This document shows positions 21,580 to 34,059 of a stretch of DNA of 64,000 nt, piece by piece (the first letter of the stretch is position 1; each line of letters starts with the position of its first letter). This stretch comes from Brachyhypopomus gauderio. Lineage: Eukaryota; Chordata; Actinopteri; Gymnotiformes; Hypopomidae. The stretch lies in assembly GCF_052324685.1 (NCBI RefSeq), contig NC_135212.1:48330809-48394808 (forward strand), written 5' to 3'. The notes under the pieces were generated by a model. The model saw only the letters and a program-made list of their open reading frames with translations, was not told the DNA's origin and did no database searches. The translations under genes were made by a program, and so were the position numbers.

Positions 21580-23476
21580 ATGGGTTTGTGCAAAGTGGGG
21601 CTTGGTGTGGTGCTGTTGCTTGTTGTGTTTGCTTTGGCTGATGCACAACTGCAAGGAGTGTTTAAATCTCAACTTCCAACTGGACTACGACCTCATCAGC
21701 AGCCACAAGCAATAAGGCAAGTGGTCGCTGGAGGGGCTTCTCAGGGGAGCCATGTTTCTAACCCCACCTGGCCTGCACAAGCCTCATTTAACCAGCAGTC
21801 TTGGAGTCCTGCGCAGGTACCTGTGCAGCAGCCTTCCAATGTTCAGTCCCAGCAAGTACTGCAGGGACCTGTGAAGCAGGTGGCCTGGCACTTCCCCAAT
21901 GAACCTCAAATACCAGCAAGACAGCCACTAATGCAGTTTCAGATGAGCCCTCCTGTTCCTACTGCAAGTGTAGCAGCAGAGTGTGGTGAGACTGGCATAC
22001 ATGTGGAGGTCAAGAAGGACCTGTTTGGTACTGGTGAGCTGATAAATCCCTCTGAGATCACCCTGGGAAACTGTGCTGTCAGTGGGGAGGACCGTGCTGC
22101 TCAAGTCCTCATCTTCCAGTCAGCACTGCAGGCCTGCAACAGTACTACCAGTGTGAGTGTCTATGAAGTGAATTCTTCAGTGCTGCTTAAAACATGCAGG
22201 CAATAACACCACTTTCTTAACAGGTGACCCAGGATGAGCTGGTCTACGTCTTCTACGTCCGCTATGTTCCCCACAATTTTGCTCACACTCCTATTGTGAG
22301 AACTGTTGGTGCTGAGGTTCGCATTGAGTGTCACTATCCAAGGTATTGTACCCTACCAGATGTGCTGTTCAATTTTATTTGGAAGGCTCTGTTCAATCTG
22401 ATGGCCATCAAATGCTTTGTAGGTTCCACAATGTAAGCAGCAATGCTCTGATGCCTGCCTGGATCCCATATGCTTCTACCCAAGTTGCTGAGGAACAGCT
22501 CGTCTTCTCCCTGAGGCTCATGACAGGTTTGTCCCATGGTTACACCAGACCTACTGATTAGCTGTGCCTGAACTGGACCTAATGAGGTTTCTTCTCCCAG
22601 ATGACTGGACATCTGAAAGGCTCTCCAACCAGTACTTCCTGCATGATGTGATCAGTGTTGAGGCATCTGTAATTCAGTTCTACCACGTGCCCCTTCGTGT
22701 GTATCTGGACACCTGTGTGGCCACGGTGGTTCCTGATGTGAATGCAGTCCCTAGTTATGCCTTCATAGATAACCATGGGTGAGTGGCTTCCTTGTGGGCT
22801 TTGTGATGGCTGTAGAGATCAGCTAGTTGTGGTCTGACTGCACAAATGATTGCAGGTGCCTAATTGATGCCAAGCTCACGGGTTCCCAGTCCCACTTCCT
22901 GCCCCAAACTGAAGCAGACAAGCTGAGGTTTCAGTTGGAGGCATTCAAGTTTCAGCAGGACAACAGTGGTTTGGTATGTAACCATGTTTGGTAGGGGGCG
23001 AGTACAATGACTGACTTGCTGTCTGAACTAACCCCTGTCTCTCCAGCTCTACTTCACATGCTTTATGAAGGCAACTCCAGCTTCTTACGCTGCTGATCCT
23101 GAGCACAAAGCTTGTTCGTTCTCTAGCAACAGGTATGTGGCTGTGGTCCTGAAACCAGCAGGTTACTGGTGAGGCCTAGCTAGTAAGCTTGGGTATTCTG
23201 GCTTCACAGGTGGACTGCAGCATATGGTCCCGACCAGGTTTGCGGCTGTTGCGAGACCACCTGTAGCTCCCGGAAGGGCCGAGACTTGTCTGAGGACGGA
23301 GGTACGTGCATGCCATGCTGTGCCGGTACCTGATCCTTCTTGGAGAGGGTCTCTGTGTTGGACTAGAGGTGATGGGGATTTGCAAGCACACCCTAAAGCC
23401 CTTCCCCTTTTTTGCAGGTACACAGCTGGAAGGGGAAGTAATCCTTGGTCCCATCATGGTTGAGGAGAGTGCTTGA
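21580..23476 (+). CDS. zp3: zona pellucida sperm-binding protein 3, copy 2
   Basis: Exons: 21580-22152, 22224-22342, 22423-22526, 22601-22778, 22856-22973, 23047-23132, 23210-23301, 23418-23476; poly(A) signal 23497-23502. Predicted 442-residue product the same as copy 1, and the introns also look identical. The only gene in the window with a large insertion upstream (nearest edge 19746), so its expression could differ while its protein does not. Confidence 0.92.
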
Positions 23477-24086
23477 TGGCCCCATGTCTTGATTGAAATA
23501 AACCAGTACTGTGACTACACAAGCTGTCCTGTCTTGCTTTGCAGTTGGGTTGAGCCTAGGCTAGGTCTACTTCAGCTGTGATGTAAACCATGGTCTTGAC
23601 CTTTTTAGCTTGATGACCAATTCTGAGCTAGATTTAGATGTGTAAACGTTGTCTGCATATGGCTGCCTCTCAAAGACAAGGTGAAATTGTTGCACTTGCT
23701 CTCCTGCATGCAAGCTTTGATGGCAAAAGTCAAAGTGAGTAACAAGGTTGGTGGAAGCTGGGGGATGAAAAGGACCATTTCCTCATCTTGCAGATTTCAT
23801 GAAGTTCAGATAGTGAAGTATGGCTCCAGAAAATGTCATTTGTTTTGAACCTTGAAGAATCTGTGAAATTGGAATGCATGTATACCTTATTTTTTAGTGG
23901 GACTATGATTGGTTTGTGCTGTTTACACAAAGCTTCCGTCTAGAAAGATTGGTCGGATCAATATCAAACATTGCTGTGCTGGAAAGTAATTGGTGCCGTC
24001 TAAGCTTTAGATTAAGCTACTCTGCACAAGGATCTGGGTTGGAAGGAAGAGGCTGTAGTGTATCTACATGGGTACGGTTTGTGTCT

Positions 24087-24266
24087 GCAGTCATGGCCTA
24101 GCGGTTAGGGAACTGGTCTTGTGACCGGAGGGTCGCAGGTTCGATTCCCAGACCTGAGGCCATGACTGAGGTGCCCCTGAGCAAGGCCCTAACCCTCAAT
24201 TGCTCACTTGTATAAAAATGTAAGTCGCTCTGGATAAGGGCGTCTGCCAAATGCCGTAAATGTAAA
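24087..24266 (+). mobile_element. tRNA-derived SINE, plus strand (unit 2)
   Basis: Same insertion as in unit 1, with B box GGTTCGATTCCC. With the minus-strand SINE at 20391-20578 it forms an inverted pair around the gene. Confidence 0.8.
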
Positions 24267-24556
24267 TGCAGTGGTTGACCATCAAAGCTGACAAAATACT
24301 AATGACCTGATTAACCAATGATTCACACAAATGGAAATACATGAATGTTTAGTAGAGTGGGAACAGTATGGAAAAACACAAATTATCAGAAGTTTTCAGG
24401 CCTCATTCCTCTGCCTTGATAATCTTTTCAACAGGCAGGAGACCCAGCAGTTGGACAACCCGGAGACAAGATGCATGGTAATAAAAGCCTGAGTACTGAG
24501 CATGAGGAGAAAGAGATGGAAATAATATTTATGGGTAGGATCCACAATCTAGGATG

Positions 24557-24640
24557 TCCAGACTATGCAAATTGAGCCCTGTACACCTTGTCATCACTAG
24601 TGCTACAGGGCTCTTGACAATTTCTTTTGCATAGTCTGGA
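24557..24640 (+). repeat. 84-nt foldback (unit 2)
   Basis: Identical in both stems and in length to the unit 1 foldback. Confidence 0.7.
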
Positions 24641-24776
24641 AGTCCCAAGTAGTCAGTGGGGCTCCCAGTCTTTAAATGATTTACCGTTAAATGCATTGAA
24701 GCACATGTTGGACTTCTCTGGGCCTATCAAAAGAGAAATACTAATATGGGCTAACTTGTGGACTTGGTGCTTTTTA

Positions 24777-25267
24777 GGGCGTACTCACACTAGGCTCTGT
24801 GATCCGGGCACGGTTCGTTTGGCTAGTGCGAGCGCTCCAACCGTGCCCGAGCCCGCTTGAAGAGGTGGGCCAGGGCACGATTCGCGTAGACTCGGTGCCT
24901 CGTCTGATTGGTTCATTTCGCAGGAACTCAAACATGACGTCAGGGATGCGACGCTCACGTTAAACAGTCATAGCGGCAAAGCGATTAGCAGACAATCGTT
25001 ATGTTAAATTATCGATAAATCTGTGCTTGCAACGTGTTTCTGCACTCCCAAAACGACTTCAAAAATACAATAAAAAGAGAATCGTGAACTCCATATTGTT
25101 GTGCGAGCGCGCTTTTTTTTTCCCAAATAGTCACGTTGTGATGACGCAAGTGTGCTCGGGCCGGCTTCATAAAGCCAGCGTGAGTGCAGGCCAGAGGGGG
25201 AGTGGGGAGGGGGGATAACCGGGCCCCAGCACGGAACGAGCCAACCGTGCTTAGTGTGAGTACACCC
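24777..25267. mobile_element. MITE, internally deleted form (unit 3)
   Basis: 491 bp with TTA on both sides. Relative to 8524-9052 it lacks the segment between ACTCGG and TGCCTCG (near 24896), a deletion with short homology at its edges shared by all later units. The right TIR has ACACCC instead of ACGCCC. Confidence 0.75.
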
Positions 25268-26630
25268 TTAGAGTCTTGACATTTTGGGTTTCAACATCTA
25301 CAAAGCTCTGCAGTTTATTAATTTATTTTTTCCATCTCGAGTACATCTTTTTCATTGAATCTACAATATCTGTTGCTCTACACAGTAAAATGTATTGTAT
25401 ACTGTAGGGGCTCACATCTGTTTTAGACCATGTCACACTTGTGTTCCATCAAAAAACTTTCCAACTGCGAGCAATTTATTCAGCATTACTATTAAATACA
25501 TGCACGCGCACACACACTTTGATATGCTATCAAGTACAGAGCCTATAGAATTCTTCAGCTGTGAAAGATTCTATAATTTTGTTATTCTTTTCTTCTGTTA
25601 TTTCTTCCCTTTCCGATCTTGTATGCCACTGAGCCCCATTCTGATCCCCAACGGCTGCATATCACAATTTAAAGCGGTGTATCAATTAGCATAGTTGACA
25701 ACTCTGTTGGAAACTCACACTATGTCACAGAAAGAGGTAGGAAAATTCCAACTGTTTATCTTCCTACAAAACAGAAACCTGTTCAAAACAATGATCAACA
25801 GGAGGTCGTCTTGGAATGTAAATATTAGAACTAAACTATATCCAAAGTATTAGAACTTGCAGCTACTAACATGAAAAGGGTGGACTTTGTTCCGCCTAAA
25901 ATACATGCCGGTTTTCAAGCTGAAAGGTATGTTCATGTCACAAAAGACTATTAATTTCAAAGGATGTGGCAGCGAATTCAATAGGCAAAAACGAAAATGA
26001 TGTTTCCAGATGAATTAATAATGTCGCAAATGATTTTTGAAGTTAACTCTTCACAGTGTCTTTTTAAAATGGTCAGATTACAACTTGGTTTTCTGTTTCT
26101 GATAACACTTATGACGCCACGCAAATACAATGAAAACAGAATGACGTCACAAAAGATTAAGGGAAAGGATATTTTGAGTGCACTTTGAAATGCGCTAACA
26201 AATGACTTTAACATACGCCTAGATAGCCCAGACACGTCACCGAGACGCAACATTAACATCAGAATGTCGCCCAAGCATCGCATTTGATTTCAGATGAGTG
26301 TCAGATTCATTGCCCATGGACGCTGGGTAAACGTTTTTGCACTAAGACAAAATAGCTTTGTAACGCATTAAGTTGTTTTTATGTGATAGGAGTAAATATG
26401 TGGTCAATCTGCCATAGTGCATAATGTTTCGACTGAAGAAGGAAAAACTGCTACTCACATGAAGAACAAGTCTTCAAACTGTTCGCAACAGTTATGTGGA
26501 TTTAAAAAAAATCGCTCAACAGAAAATGGCCGTTGAGTCATATCAGCAATCATAAAATATAAAACAGGCAGATACATATTCAAAATGTGGTAATTTGACA
26601 AATATTCAAAACGCATCTAATGTTACTGAT

Positions 26631-26818
26631 TGACACTGACGTGTGTTACTGATCACACGTGCCCAGAGCGGTGGGCAGCCCTAGCCCGGTGCCCAGGGAG
26701 CAGTTGGGGTTAGGTGCCTTGCTCAAGGGCACCTCAGTCATGGCCTCAGGTCTGGGAATCGAACCCACGACCCTCCAGTCACAAGACCAGTTCCCTACCA
26801 CTAGGCCATGACTGCCCC
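26631..26818 (-). mobile_element. tRNA-derived SINE, minus strand (unit 3)
   Basis: Same copy as in unit 2, with one private base change (CCAGTC for CCGGTC). Confidence 0.75.
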
Positions 26819-27673
26819 ATATATACCATGACAAAACCTTCTACAAACCTGGGACAGCAAACTGAAAATCTAAATTTGCACCATTCTCAAAACTTTTGGC
26901 AACAACTGACTCTTTGCACCATTCGACTATGTGGAATGATAGTAGGTTAAAGATGATATCATGTGAAAGGGGCAAATTGGATTTAAAATCCAGACAATTA
27001 TCCTGTGGGCATACTTTAAAGGTCAATTATGGCAATTTTATACATTAAATTTATTAAATAAAGCAAGAGCCCTTTAGAGGTGCCAACTGGAATTGAACTG
27101 AGTTCTTTAGAGCAATCCTGACCAAAATCCTTTCAATTAATGATTTAACTTTGTAAATTTGTAAACTTTTGCTTCCATAAAGAATTCTTATTGCTTCTTT
27201 AGAGCACCCTTTCCAAAAAAGTAGATTTTTTGTTTCTTTCTTTCTTTTTTCTTACATCTGCTCAAAAGGTTCTTCCTGGATGCCTAACTGCTTTCTCTAT
27301 GACCAAATTTCAAACATTTTATTATTACTACTGAGAGACTCCATCAAAGGTAAATGTAAGAAGGGAAAGCAGTTTTCCAGGAAAAAATGAATTGTACTGA
27401 TTTGTCATTAATAACAGCATGAAACATCTGAAACACTTTTTAGAGTATACCTGAGTCATTACACAATCTTGCCATATTTTCTGCATTGGAGCAATAGAGC
27501 GTCTATTATAGAGGTGTTTTTAACCTGGTGGTAATTACACAGATCAATGTAAAAAAACAATCCATATAATGAAACATTTTTCTTTACCAATGAAAGATTA
27601 TTCCAAGAACCATACACCTATGCAAACAACAGTTTAAGAACCTGTCTTAAGATTAAGGAGTATTGATTTGTGT

Positions 27674-27769
27674 CAGCTGTGAAAGAGTAGTAAAGTCATC
27701 TTCAGGGTCAGAGGGACGTTAAGCTCATTAGCAGGGGGTGGGGCTGCAAGTCTCCATTATGGTATAAAA
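27674..27769 (+). promoter_or_regulatory. zp3 core promoter, copy 3
   Basis: E-box at 27674-27679, TATAAAA at 27763-27769; same as copy 1. Confidence 0.65.
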
Positions 27770-27819
27770 TGGAATGGTCAAACATGACTGCTACGTGTGA
27801 GCTTTTGGGGAGAAGAACA

Positions 27820-29716
27820 ATGGGTTTGTGCAAAGTGGGGCTTGGTGTGGTGCTGTTGCTTGTTGTGTTTGCTTTGGCTGATGCACAACTGCAAGGAGTG
27901 TTTAAATCTCAACTTCCAACTGGACTACGACCTCATCAGCAGCCACAAGCAATAAGGCAAGTGGTCGCTGGAGGGGCTTCTCAGGGGAGCCATGTTTCTA
28001 ACCCCACCTGGCCTGCACAAGCCTCATTTAACCAGCAGTCTTGGAGTCCTGCGCAGGTACCTGTGCAGCAGCCTTCCAATGTTCAGTCCCAGCAAGTACT
28101 GCAGGGACCTGTGAAGCAGGTGGCCTGGCACTTCCCCAATGAACCTCAAATACCAGCAAGACAGCCACTAATGCAGTTTCAGATGAGCCCTCCTGTTCCT
28201 ACTGCAAGTGTAGCAGCAGAGTGTGGTGAGACTGGCATACATGTGGAGGTCAAGAAGGACCTGTTTGGTACTGGTGAGCTGATAAATCCCTCTGAGATCA
28301 CCCTGGGAAACTGTGCTGTCAGTGGGGAGGACCGTGCTGCTCAAGTCCTCATCTTCCAGTCAGCACTGCAGGCCTGCAACAGTACTACCAGTGTGAGTGT
28401 CTATGAAGTGAATTCTTCAGTGCTGCTTAAAACATGCAGGCAATAACACCACTTTCTTAACAGGTGACCCAGGATGAGCTGGTCTACGTCTTCTACGTCC
28501 GCTATGTTCCCCACAATTTTGCTCACACTCCTATTGTGAGAACTGTTGGTGCTGAGGTTCGCATTGAGTGTCACTATCCAAGGTATTGTACCCTACCAGA
28601 TGTGCTGTTCAATTTTATTTGGAAGGCTCTGTTCAATCTGATGGCCATCAAATGCTTTGTAGGTTCCACAATGTAAGCAGCAATGCTCTGATGCCTGCCT
28701 GGATCCCATATGCTTCTACCCAAGTTGCTGAGGAACAGCTCGTCTTCTCCCTGAGGCTCATGACAGGTTTGTCCCATGGTTACACCAGACCTACTGATTA
28801 GCTGTGCCTGAACTGGACCTAATGAGGTTTCTTCTCCCAGATGACTGGACATCTGAAAGGCTCTCCAACCAGTACTTCCTGCATGATGTGATCAGTGTTG
28901 AGGCATCTGTAATTCAGTTCTACCACGTGCCCCTTCGTGTGTATCTGGACACCTGTGTGGCCACGGTGGTTCCTGATGTGAATGCAGTCCCTAGTTATGC
29001 CTTCATAGATAACCATGGGTGAGTGGCTTCCTTGTGGGCTTTGTGATGGCTGTAGAGATCAGCTAGTTGTGGTCTGACTGCACAAATGATTGCAGGTGCC
29101 TAATTGATGCCAAGCTCACGGGTTCCCAGTCCCACTTCCTGCCCCAAACTGAAGCAGACAAGCTGAGGTTTCAGTTGGAGGCATTCAAGTTTCAGCAGGA
29201 CAACAGTGGTTTGGTATGTAACCATGTTTGGTAGGGGGCGAGTACAATGACTGACTTGCTGTCTGAACTAACCCCTGTCTCTCCAGCTCTACTTCACATG
29301 CTTTATGAAGGCAACTCCAGCTTCTTACGCTGCTGATCCTGAGCACAAAGCTTGTTCGTTCTCTAGCAACAGGTATGTGGCTGTGGTCCTGAAACCAGCA
29401 GGTTACTGGTGAGGCCTAGCTAGTAAGCTTGGGTATTCTGGCTTCACAGGTGGACTGCAGCATATGGTCCCGACCAGGTTTGCGGCTGTTGCGAGACCAC
29501 CTGTAGCTCCCGGAAGGGCCGAGACTTGTCTGAGGACGGAGGTACGTGCATGCCATGCTGTGCCGGTACCTGATCCTTCTTGGAGAGGGTCTCTGTGTTG
29601 GACTAGAGGTGATGGGGATTTGCAAGCACACCCTAAAGCCCTTCCCCTTTTTTGCAGGTACACAGCTGGAAGGGGAAGTAATCCTTGGTCCCATCATGGT
29701 TGAGGAGAGTGCTTGA
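27820..29716 (+). CDS. zp3: zona pellucida sperm-binding protein 3, copy 3
   Basis: Exons: 27820-28392, 28464-28582, 28663-28766, 28841-29018, 29096-29213, 29287-29372, 29450-29541, 29658-29716; poly(A) signal 29737-29742. Predicted 442-residue product the same as copy 1 with every splice site kept. It is the first gene of the younger, more uniform group of units. Confidence 0.93.
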
Positions 29717-30326
29717 TGGCCCCATGTCTTGATTGAAATAAACCAGTACTGTGACTACACAAGCTGTCCTGTCTTGCTTTGCAGTTGGGTTGAGCCTAGG
29801 CTAGGTCTACTTCAGCTGTGATGTAAACCATGGTCTTGACCTTTTTAGCTTGATAACCAATTCTGAGCTAGATTTAGATGTGTAAACGTTGTCTGCATAT
29901 GGCTGCCTCTCAAAGACAAGGTGAAATTGTTGCACTTGCTCTCCTGCATGCAAGCTTTGATGGCAAAAGTCAAAGTGAGTAACAAGGTTGGTGGAAGCTG
30001 GGGGATGAAAAGGACCATTTCCTCATCTTGCAGATTTCATGAAGTTCAGATAGTGAAGTATGGCTCCAGAAAATGTCATTTGTTTTGAACCTTGAAGAAT
30101 CTGTGAAATTGGAATGCATGTATACCTTATTTTTTAGTGGGACTATGATTGGTTTGTGCTGTTTACACAAAGCTTCCGTCTAGAAAGATTGGTCGGATCA
30201 ATATCAAACATTGCTGTGCTGGAAAGTAATTGGTGCCGTCTAAGCTTTAGATTAAGCTACTCTGCACAAGGATCTGGGTTGGAAGGAAGAGGCTGTAGTG
30301 TATCTACATGGGTACGGTTTGTGTCT

Positions 30327-30506
30327 GCAGTCATGGCCTAGCGGTTAGGGAACTGGTCTTGTGACCGGAGGGTCGCAGGTTCGATTCCCAGACCTGAGGC
30401 CATGACTGAGGTGCCCCTGAGCAAGGCCCTAACCCTCAATTGCTCACTTGTATAAAAATGTAAGTCGCTCTGGATAAGGGCGTCTGCCAAATGCCGTAAA
30501 TGTAAA
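30327..30506 (+). mobile_element. tRNA-derived SINE, plus strand (unit 3)
   Basis: Same as unit 2. Confidence 0.8.
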
Positions 30507-30796
30507 TGCAGTGGTTGACCATCAAAGCTGACAAAATACTAATGACCTGATTAACCAATGATTCACACAAATGGAAATACATGAATGTTTAGTAGAGTGG
30601 GAACAATATGGAAAAACACAAATTATCAGAAGTTTTCAGGCCTCATTCCTCTGCCTTGATAATCTTTTCAACAGGCAGGAGACCCAGCAGTTGGACAACC
30701 CGGAGACAAGATGCATGGTAATAAAAGCCTGAGTACTGAGCATGAGGAGAAAGAGATGGAAATAATATTTATGGGTAGGATCCACAATCTAGGATG

Positions 30797-30880
30797 TCCA
30801 GACTATGCAAATTGAGCCCTGTACACCTTGTCATCACTAGTGCTACAGGGCTCTTGACAATTTCTTTTGCATAGTCTGGA
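30797..30880 (+). repeat. 84-nt foldback (unit 3)
   Basis: Same two stems and loop as unit 1. Confidence 0.7.
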
Positions 30881-31016
30881 AGTCCCAAGTAGTCAGTGGG
30901 GCTCCCAGTCTTTAAATGATTTACCGTTAAATGCATTGAAGCACATGTTGGACTTCTCTGGGCCTATCAAAAGAGAAATACTAATATGGGCTAACTTGTG
31001 GACTTGGTGCTTTTTA

Positions 31017-31507
31017 GGGCGTACTCACACTAGGCTCTGTGATCCGGGCACGGTTCGTTTGGCTAGTGCGAGCGCTCCAACCGTGCCCGAGCCCGCTTGA
31101 AGAGGTGGGCCAGGGCACGATTCGCGTAGACTCGGTGCCTCGTCTGATTGGTTCATTTCGCAGGAACTCAAACATGACGTCAGGGATGCGACGCTCACGT
31201 TAAACAGTCATAGCGGCAAAGCGATTAGCAGACAATCGTTATGTTAAATTATCGATAAATCTGTGCTTGCAACGTGTTTCTGCACTCCCAAAACGACTTC
31301 AAAAATACAATAAAAAGAGAATCGTGAACTCCATATTGTTGTGCGAGCGCGCTTTTTTTTTCCCAAATAGTCACGTTGTGATGACGCAAGTGTGCTCGGG
31401 CCGGCTTCATAAAGCCAGCGTGAGTGCAGGCCAGAGGGGGAGTGGGGAGGGGGGATAACCGGGCCCCAGCACGGAACGAGCCAACCGTGCTTAGTGTGAG
31501 TACACCC
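31017..31507. mobile_element. MITE, internally deleted form (unit 4)
   Basis: 491 bp, TTA on both sides; same as unit 3. Confidence 0.75.
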
Positions 31508-32870
31508 TTAGAGTCTTGACATTTTGGGTTTCAACATCTACAAAGCTCTGCAGTTTATTAATTTATTTTTTCCATCTCGAGTACATCTTTTTCATTGAAT
31601 CTACAATATCTGTTGCTCTACACAGTAAAATGTATTGTATACTGTAGGGGCTCACATCTGTTTTAGACCATGTCACACTTGTGTTCCATCAAAAAACTTT
31701 CCAACTGCGAGCAATTTATTCAGCATTACTATTAAATACATGCACGCGCACACACACTTTGATATGCTATCAAGTACAGAGCCTATAGAATTCTTCAGCT
31801 GTGAAAGATTCTATAATTTTGTTATTCTTTTCTTCTGTTATTTCTTCCCTTTCCGATCTTGTATGCCACTGAGCCCCATTCTGATCCCCAACGGCTGCAT
31901 ATCACAATTTAAAGCGGTGTATCAATTAGCATAGTTGACAACTCTGTTGGAAACTCACACTATGTCACAGAAAGAGGTAGGAAAATTCCAACTGTTTATC
32001 TTCCTACAAAACAGAAACCTGTTCAAAACAATGATCAACAGGAGGTCGTCTTGGAATGTAAATATTAGAACTAAACTATATCCAAAGTATTAGAACTTGC
32101 AGCTACTAACATGAAAAGGGTGGACTTTGTTCCGCCTAAAATACATGCCGGTTTTCAAGCTGAAAGGTATGTTCATGTCACAAAAGACTATTAATTTCAA
32201 AGGATGTGGCAGCGAATTCAATAGGCAAAAACGAAAACGATGTTTCCAGATGAATTAATAATGTCGCAAATGATTTTTGAAGTTAACTCTTCACAGTGTC
32301 TTTTTAAAATGGTCAGATTACAACTTGGTTTTCTGTTTCTGATAACACTTATGACGCCACGCAAATACAATGAAAACAGAATGACGTCACAAAAGATTAA
32401 GGGAAAGGATATTTTGAGTGCACTTTGAAATGCGCTAACAAATGACTTTAACATACGCCTAGATAGCCCAGACACGTCACCGAGACGCAACATTAACATC
32501 AGAATGTCGCCCAAGCATCGCATTTGATTTCAGATGAGTGTCAGATTCATTGCCCATGGACGCTGGGTAAACGTTTTTGCACTAAGACAAAATAGCTTTG
32601 TAACGCATTAAGTTGTTTTTATGTGATAGGAGTAAATATGTGGTCAATCTGCCATAGTGCATAATGTTTCGACTGAAGAAGGAAAAACTGCTACTCACAT
32701 GAAGAACAAGTCTTCAAACTGTTCGCAACAGTTATGTGGATTTAAAAAAAATCGCTCAACAGAAAATGGCCGTTGAGTCATATCAGCAATCATAAAATAT
32801 AAAACAGGCAGATACATATTCAAAATGTGGTAATTTGACAAATATTCAAAACGCATCTAATGTTACTGAT

Positions 32871-33058
32871 TGACACTGACGTGTGTTACTGATCACACGT
32901 GCCCAGAGCGGTGGGCAGCCCTAGCCCGGTGCCCAGGGAGCAGTTGGGGTTAGGTGCCTTGCTCAAGGGCACCTCAGTCATGGCCTCAGGTCTGGGAATC
33001 GAACCCACGACCCTCCGGTCACAAGACCAGTTCCCTACCACTAGGCCATGACTGCCCC
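32871..33058 (-). mobile_element. tRNA-derived SINE, minus strand (unit 4)
   Basis: Same as unit 2 (CCGGTC form). Confidence 0.75.
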
Positions 33059-33913
33059 ATATATACCATGACAAAACCTTCTACAAACCTGGGACAGCAA
33101 ACTGAAAATCTAAATTTGCACCATTCTCAAAACTTTTGGCAACAACTGACTCTTTGCACCATTCGACTATGTGGAATGATAGTAGGTTAAAGATGATATC
33201 ATGTGAAAGGGGCAAATTGGATTTAAAATCCAGACAATTATCCTGTGGGCATACTTTAAAGGTCAATTATGGCAATTTTATACATTAAATTTATTAAATA
33301 AAGCAAGAGCCCTTTAGAGGTGCCAACTGGAATTGAACTGAGTTCTTTAGAGCAATCCTGACCAAAATCCTTTCAATTAATGATTTAACTTTGTAAATTT
33401 GTAAACTTTTGCTTCCATAAAGAATTCTTATTGCTTCTTTAGAGCACCCTTTCCAAAAAAGTAGATTTTTTGTTTCTTTCTTTCTTTTTTCTTACATCTG
33501 CTCAAAAGGTTCTTCCTGGATGCCTAACTGCTTTCTCTATGACCAAATTTCAAACATTTTATTATTACTACTGAGAGACTCCATCAAAGGTAAATGTAAG
33601 AAGGGAAAGCAGTTTTCCAGGAAAAAATGAATTGTACTGATTTGTCATTAATAACAGCATGAAACATCTGAAACACTTTTTAGAGTATACCTGAGTCATT
33701 ACACAATCTTGCCATATTTTCTGCATTGGAGCAATAGAGCGTCTATTATAGAGGTGTTTTTAACCTGGTGGTAATTACACAGATCAATGTAAAAAAACAA
33801 TCCATATAATGAAACATTTTTCTTTACCAATGAAAGATTATTCCAAGAACCATACACCTATGCAAACAACAGTTTAAGAACCTGTCTTAAGATTAAGGAG
33901 TATTGATTTGTGT

Positions 33914-34009
33914 CAGCTGTGAAAGAGTAGTAAAGTCATCTTCAGGGTCAGAGGGACGTTAAGCTCATTAGCAGGGGGTGGGGCTGCAAGTCTCCATTAT
34001 GGTATAAAA
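33914..34009 (+). promoter_or_regulatory. zp3 core promoter, copy 4
   Basis: E-box at 33914-33919, TATAAAA at 34003-34009. Confidence 0.65.
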
Positions 34010-34059
34010 TGGAATGGTCAAACATGACTGCTACGTGTGAGCTTTTGGGGAGAAGAACA

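Larger units (their letters stand above)
8494..24746 (+). repeat. array unit 2 (carries the ~10 kb insertion)
   Basis: The unit is 16.25 kb; without the 9775-19746 insertion it would be a standard unit. The spacer before the insertion, 9053-9774, and after it, 19747-20390, is colinear with the other units. The spacers 20579-21433 and 23503-24086 hold no gene that I can see. Unit-specific marks include a T replacing C in the CRE-like site near 19904, and GGGAACAGTATGG near 24360 where other units have AACAATATGG. Confidence 0.9.
24747..30986 (+). repeat. array unit 3 (6240 bp)
   Basis: First unit of the younger group: its MITE lacks the middle segment and the sequence ~150 bp after the poly(A) signal reads TTGATAACC where units 1 and 2 have TTGATGACC. 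The 20-bp duplication near the right boundary is absent. Private variants are CCCTCCAGTC in the minus SINE (near 26777) and AAAATGATG near 25997. The spacers 25271-26630, 26819-27673 and 29743-30326 hold no gene that I can see. Confidence 0.93.

Noticed and set aside
24087-24180. Possible functional tRNA gene (A- and B-box sequences)
   Set aside because: The head does not continue into a tRNA acceptor stem and is followed by an L2-type tail; it occurs as two SINEs per unit.
25395-25694. 99-residue plus-strand frame repeated in every unit
   Set aside because: Low-complexity A/T-rich spacer with CA repeats, no domain, and disrupted in unit 1. A chance frame.
25978-26283. 101-residue minus-strand frame repeated in almost every unit
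   Set aside because: It recurs only because the spacer is duplicated. It has no recognised domain, and in units 1 and 2 the frame is changed or shorter; there are no promoter or splice signals that I could support.
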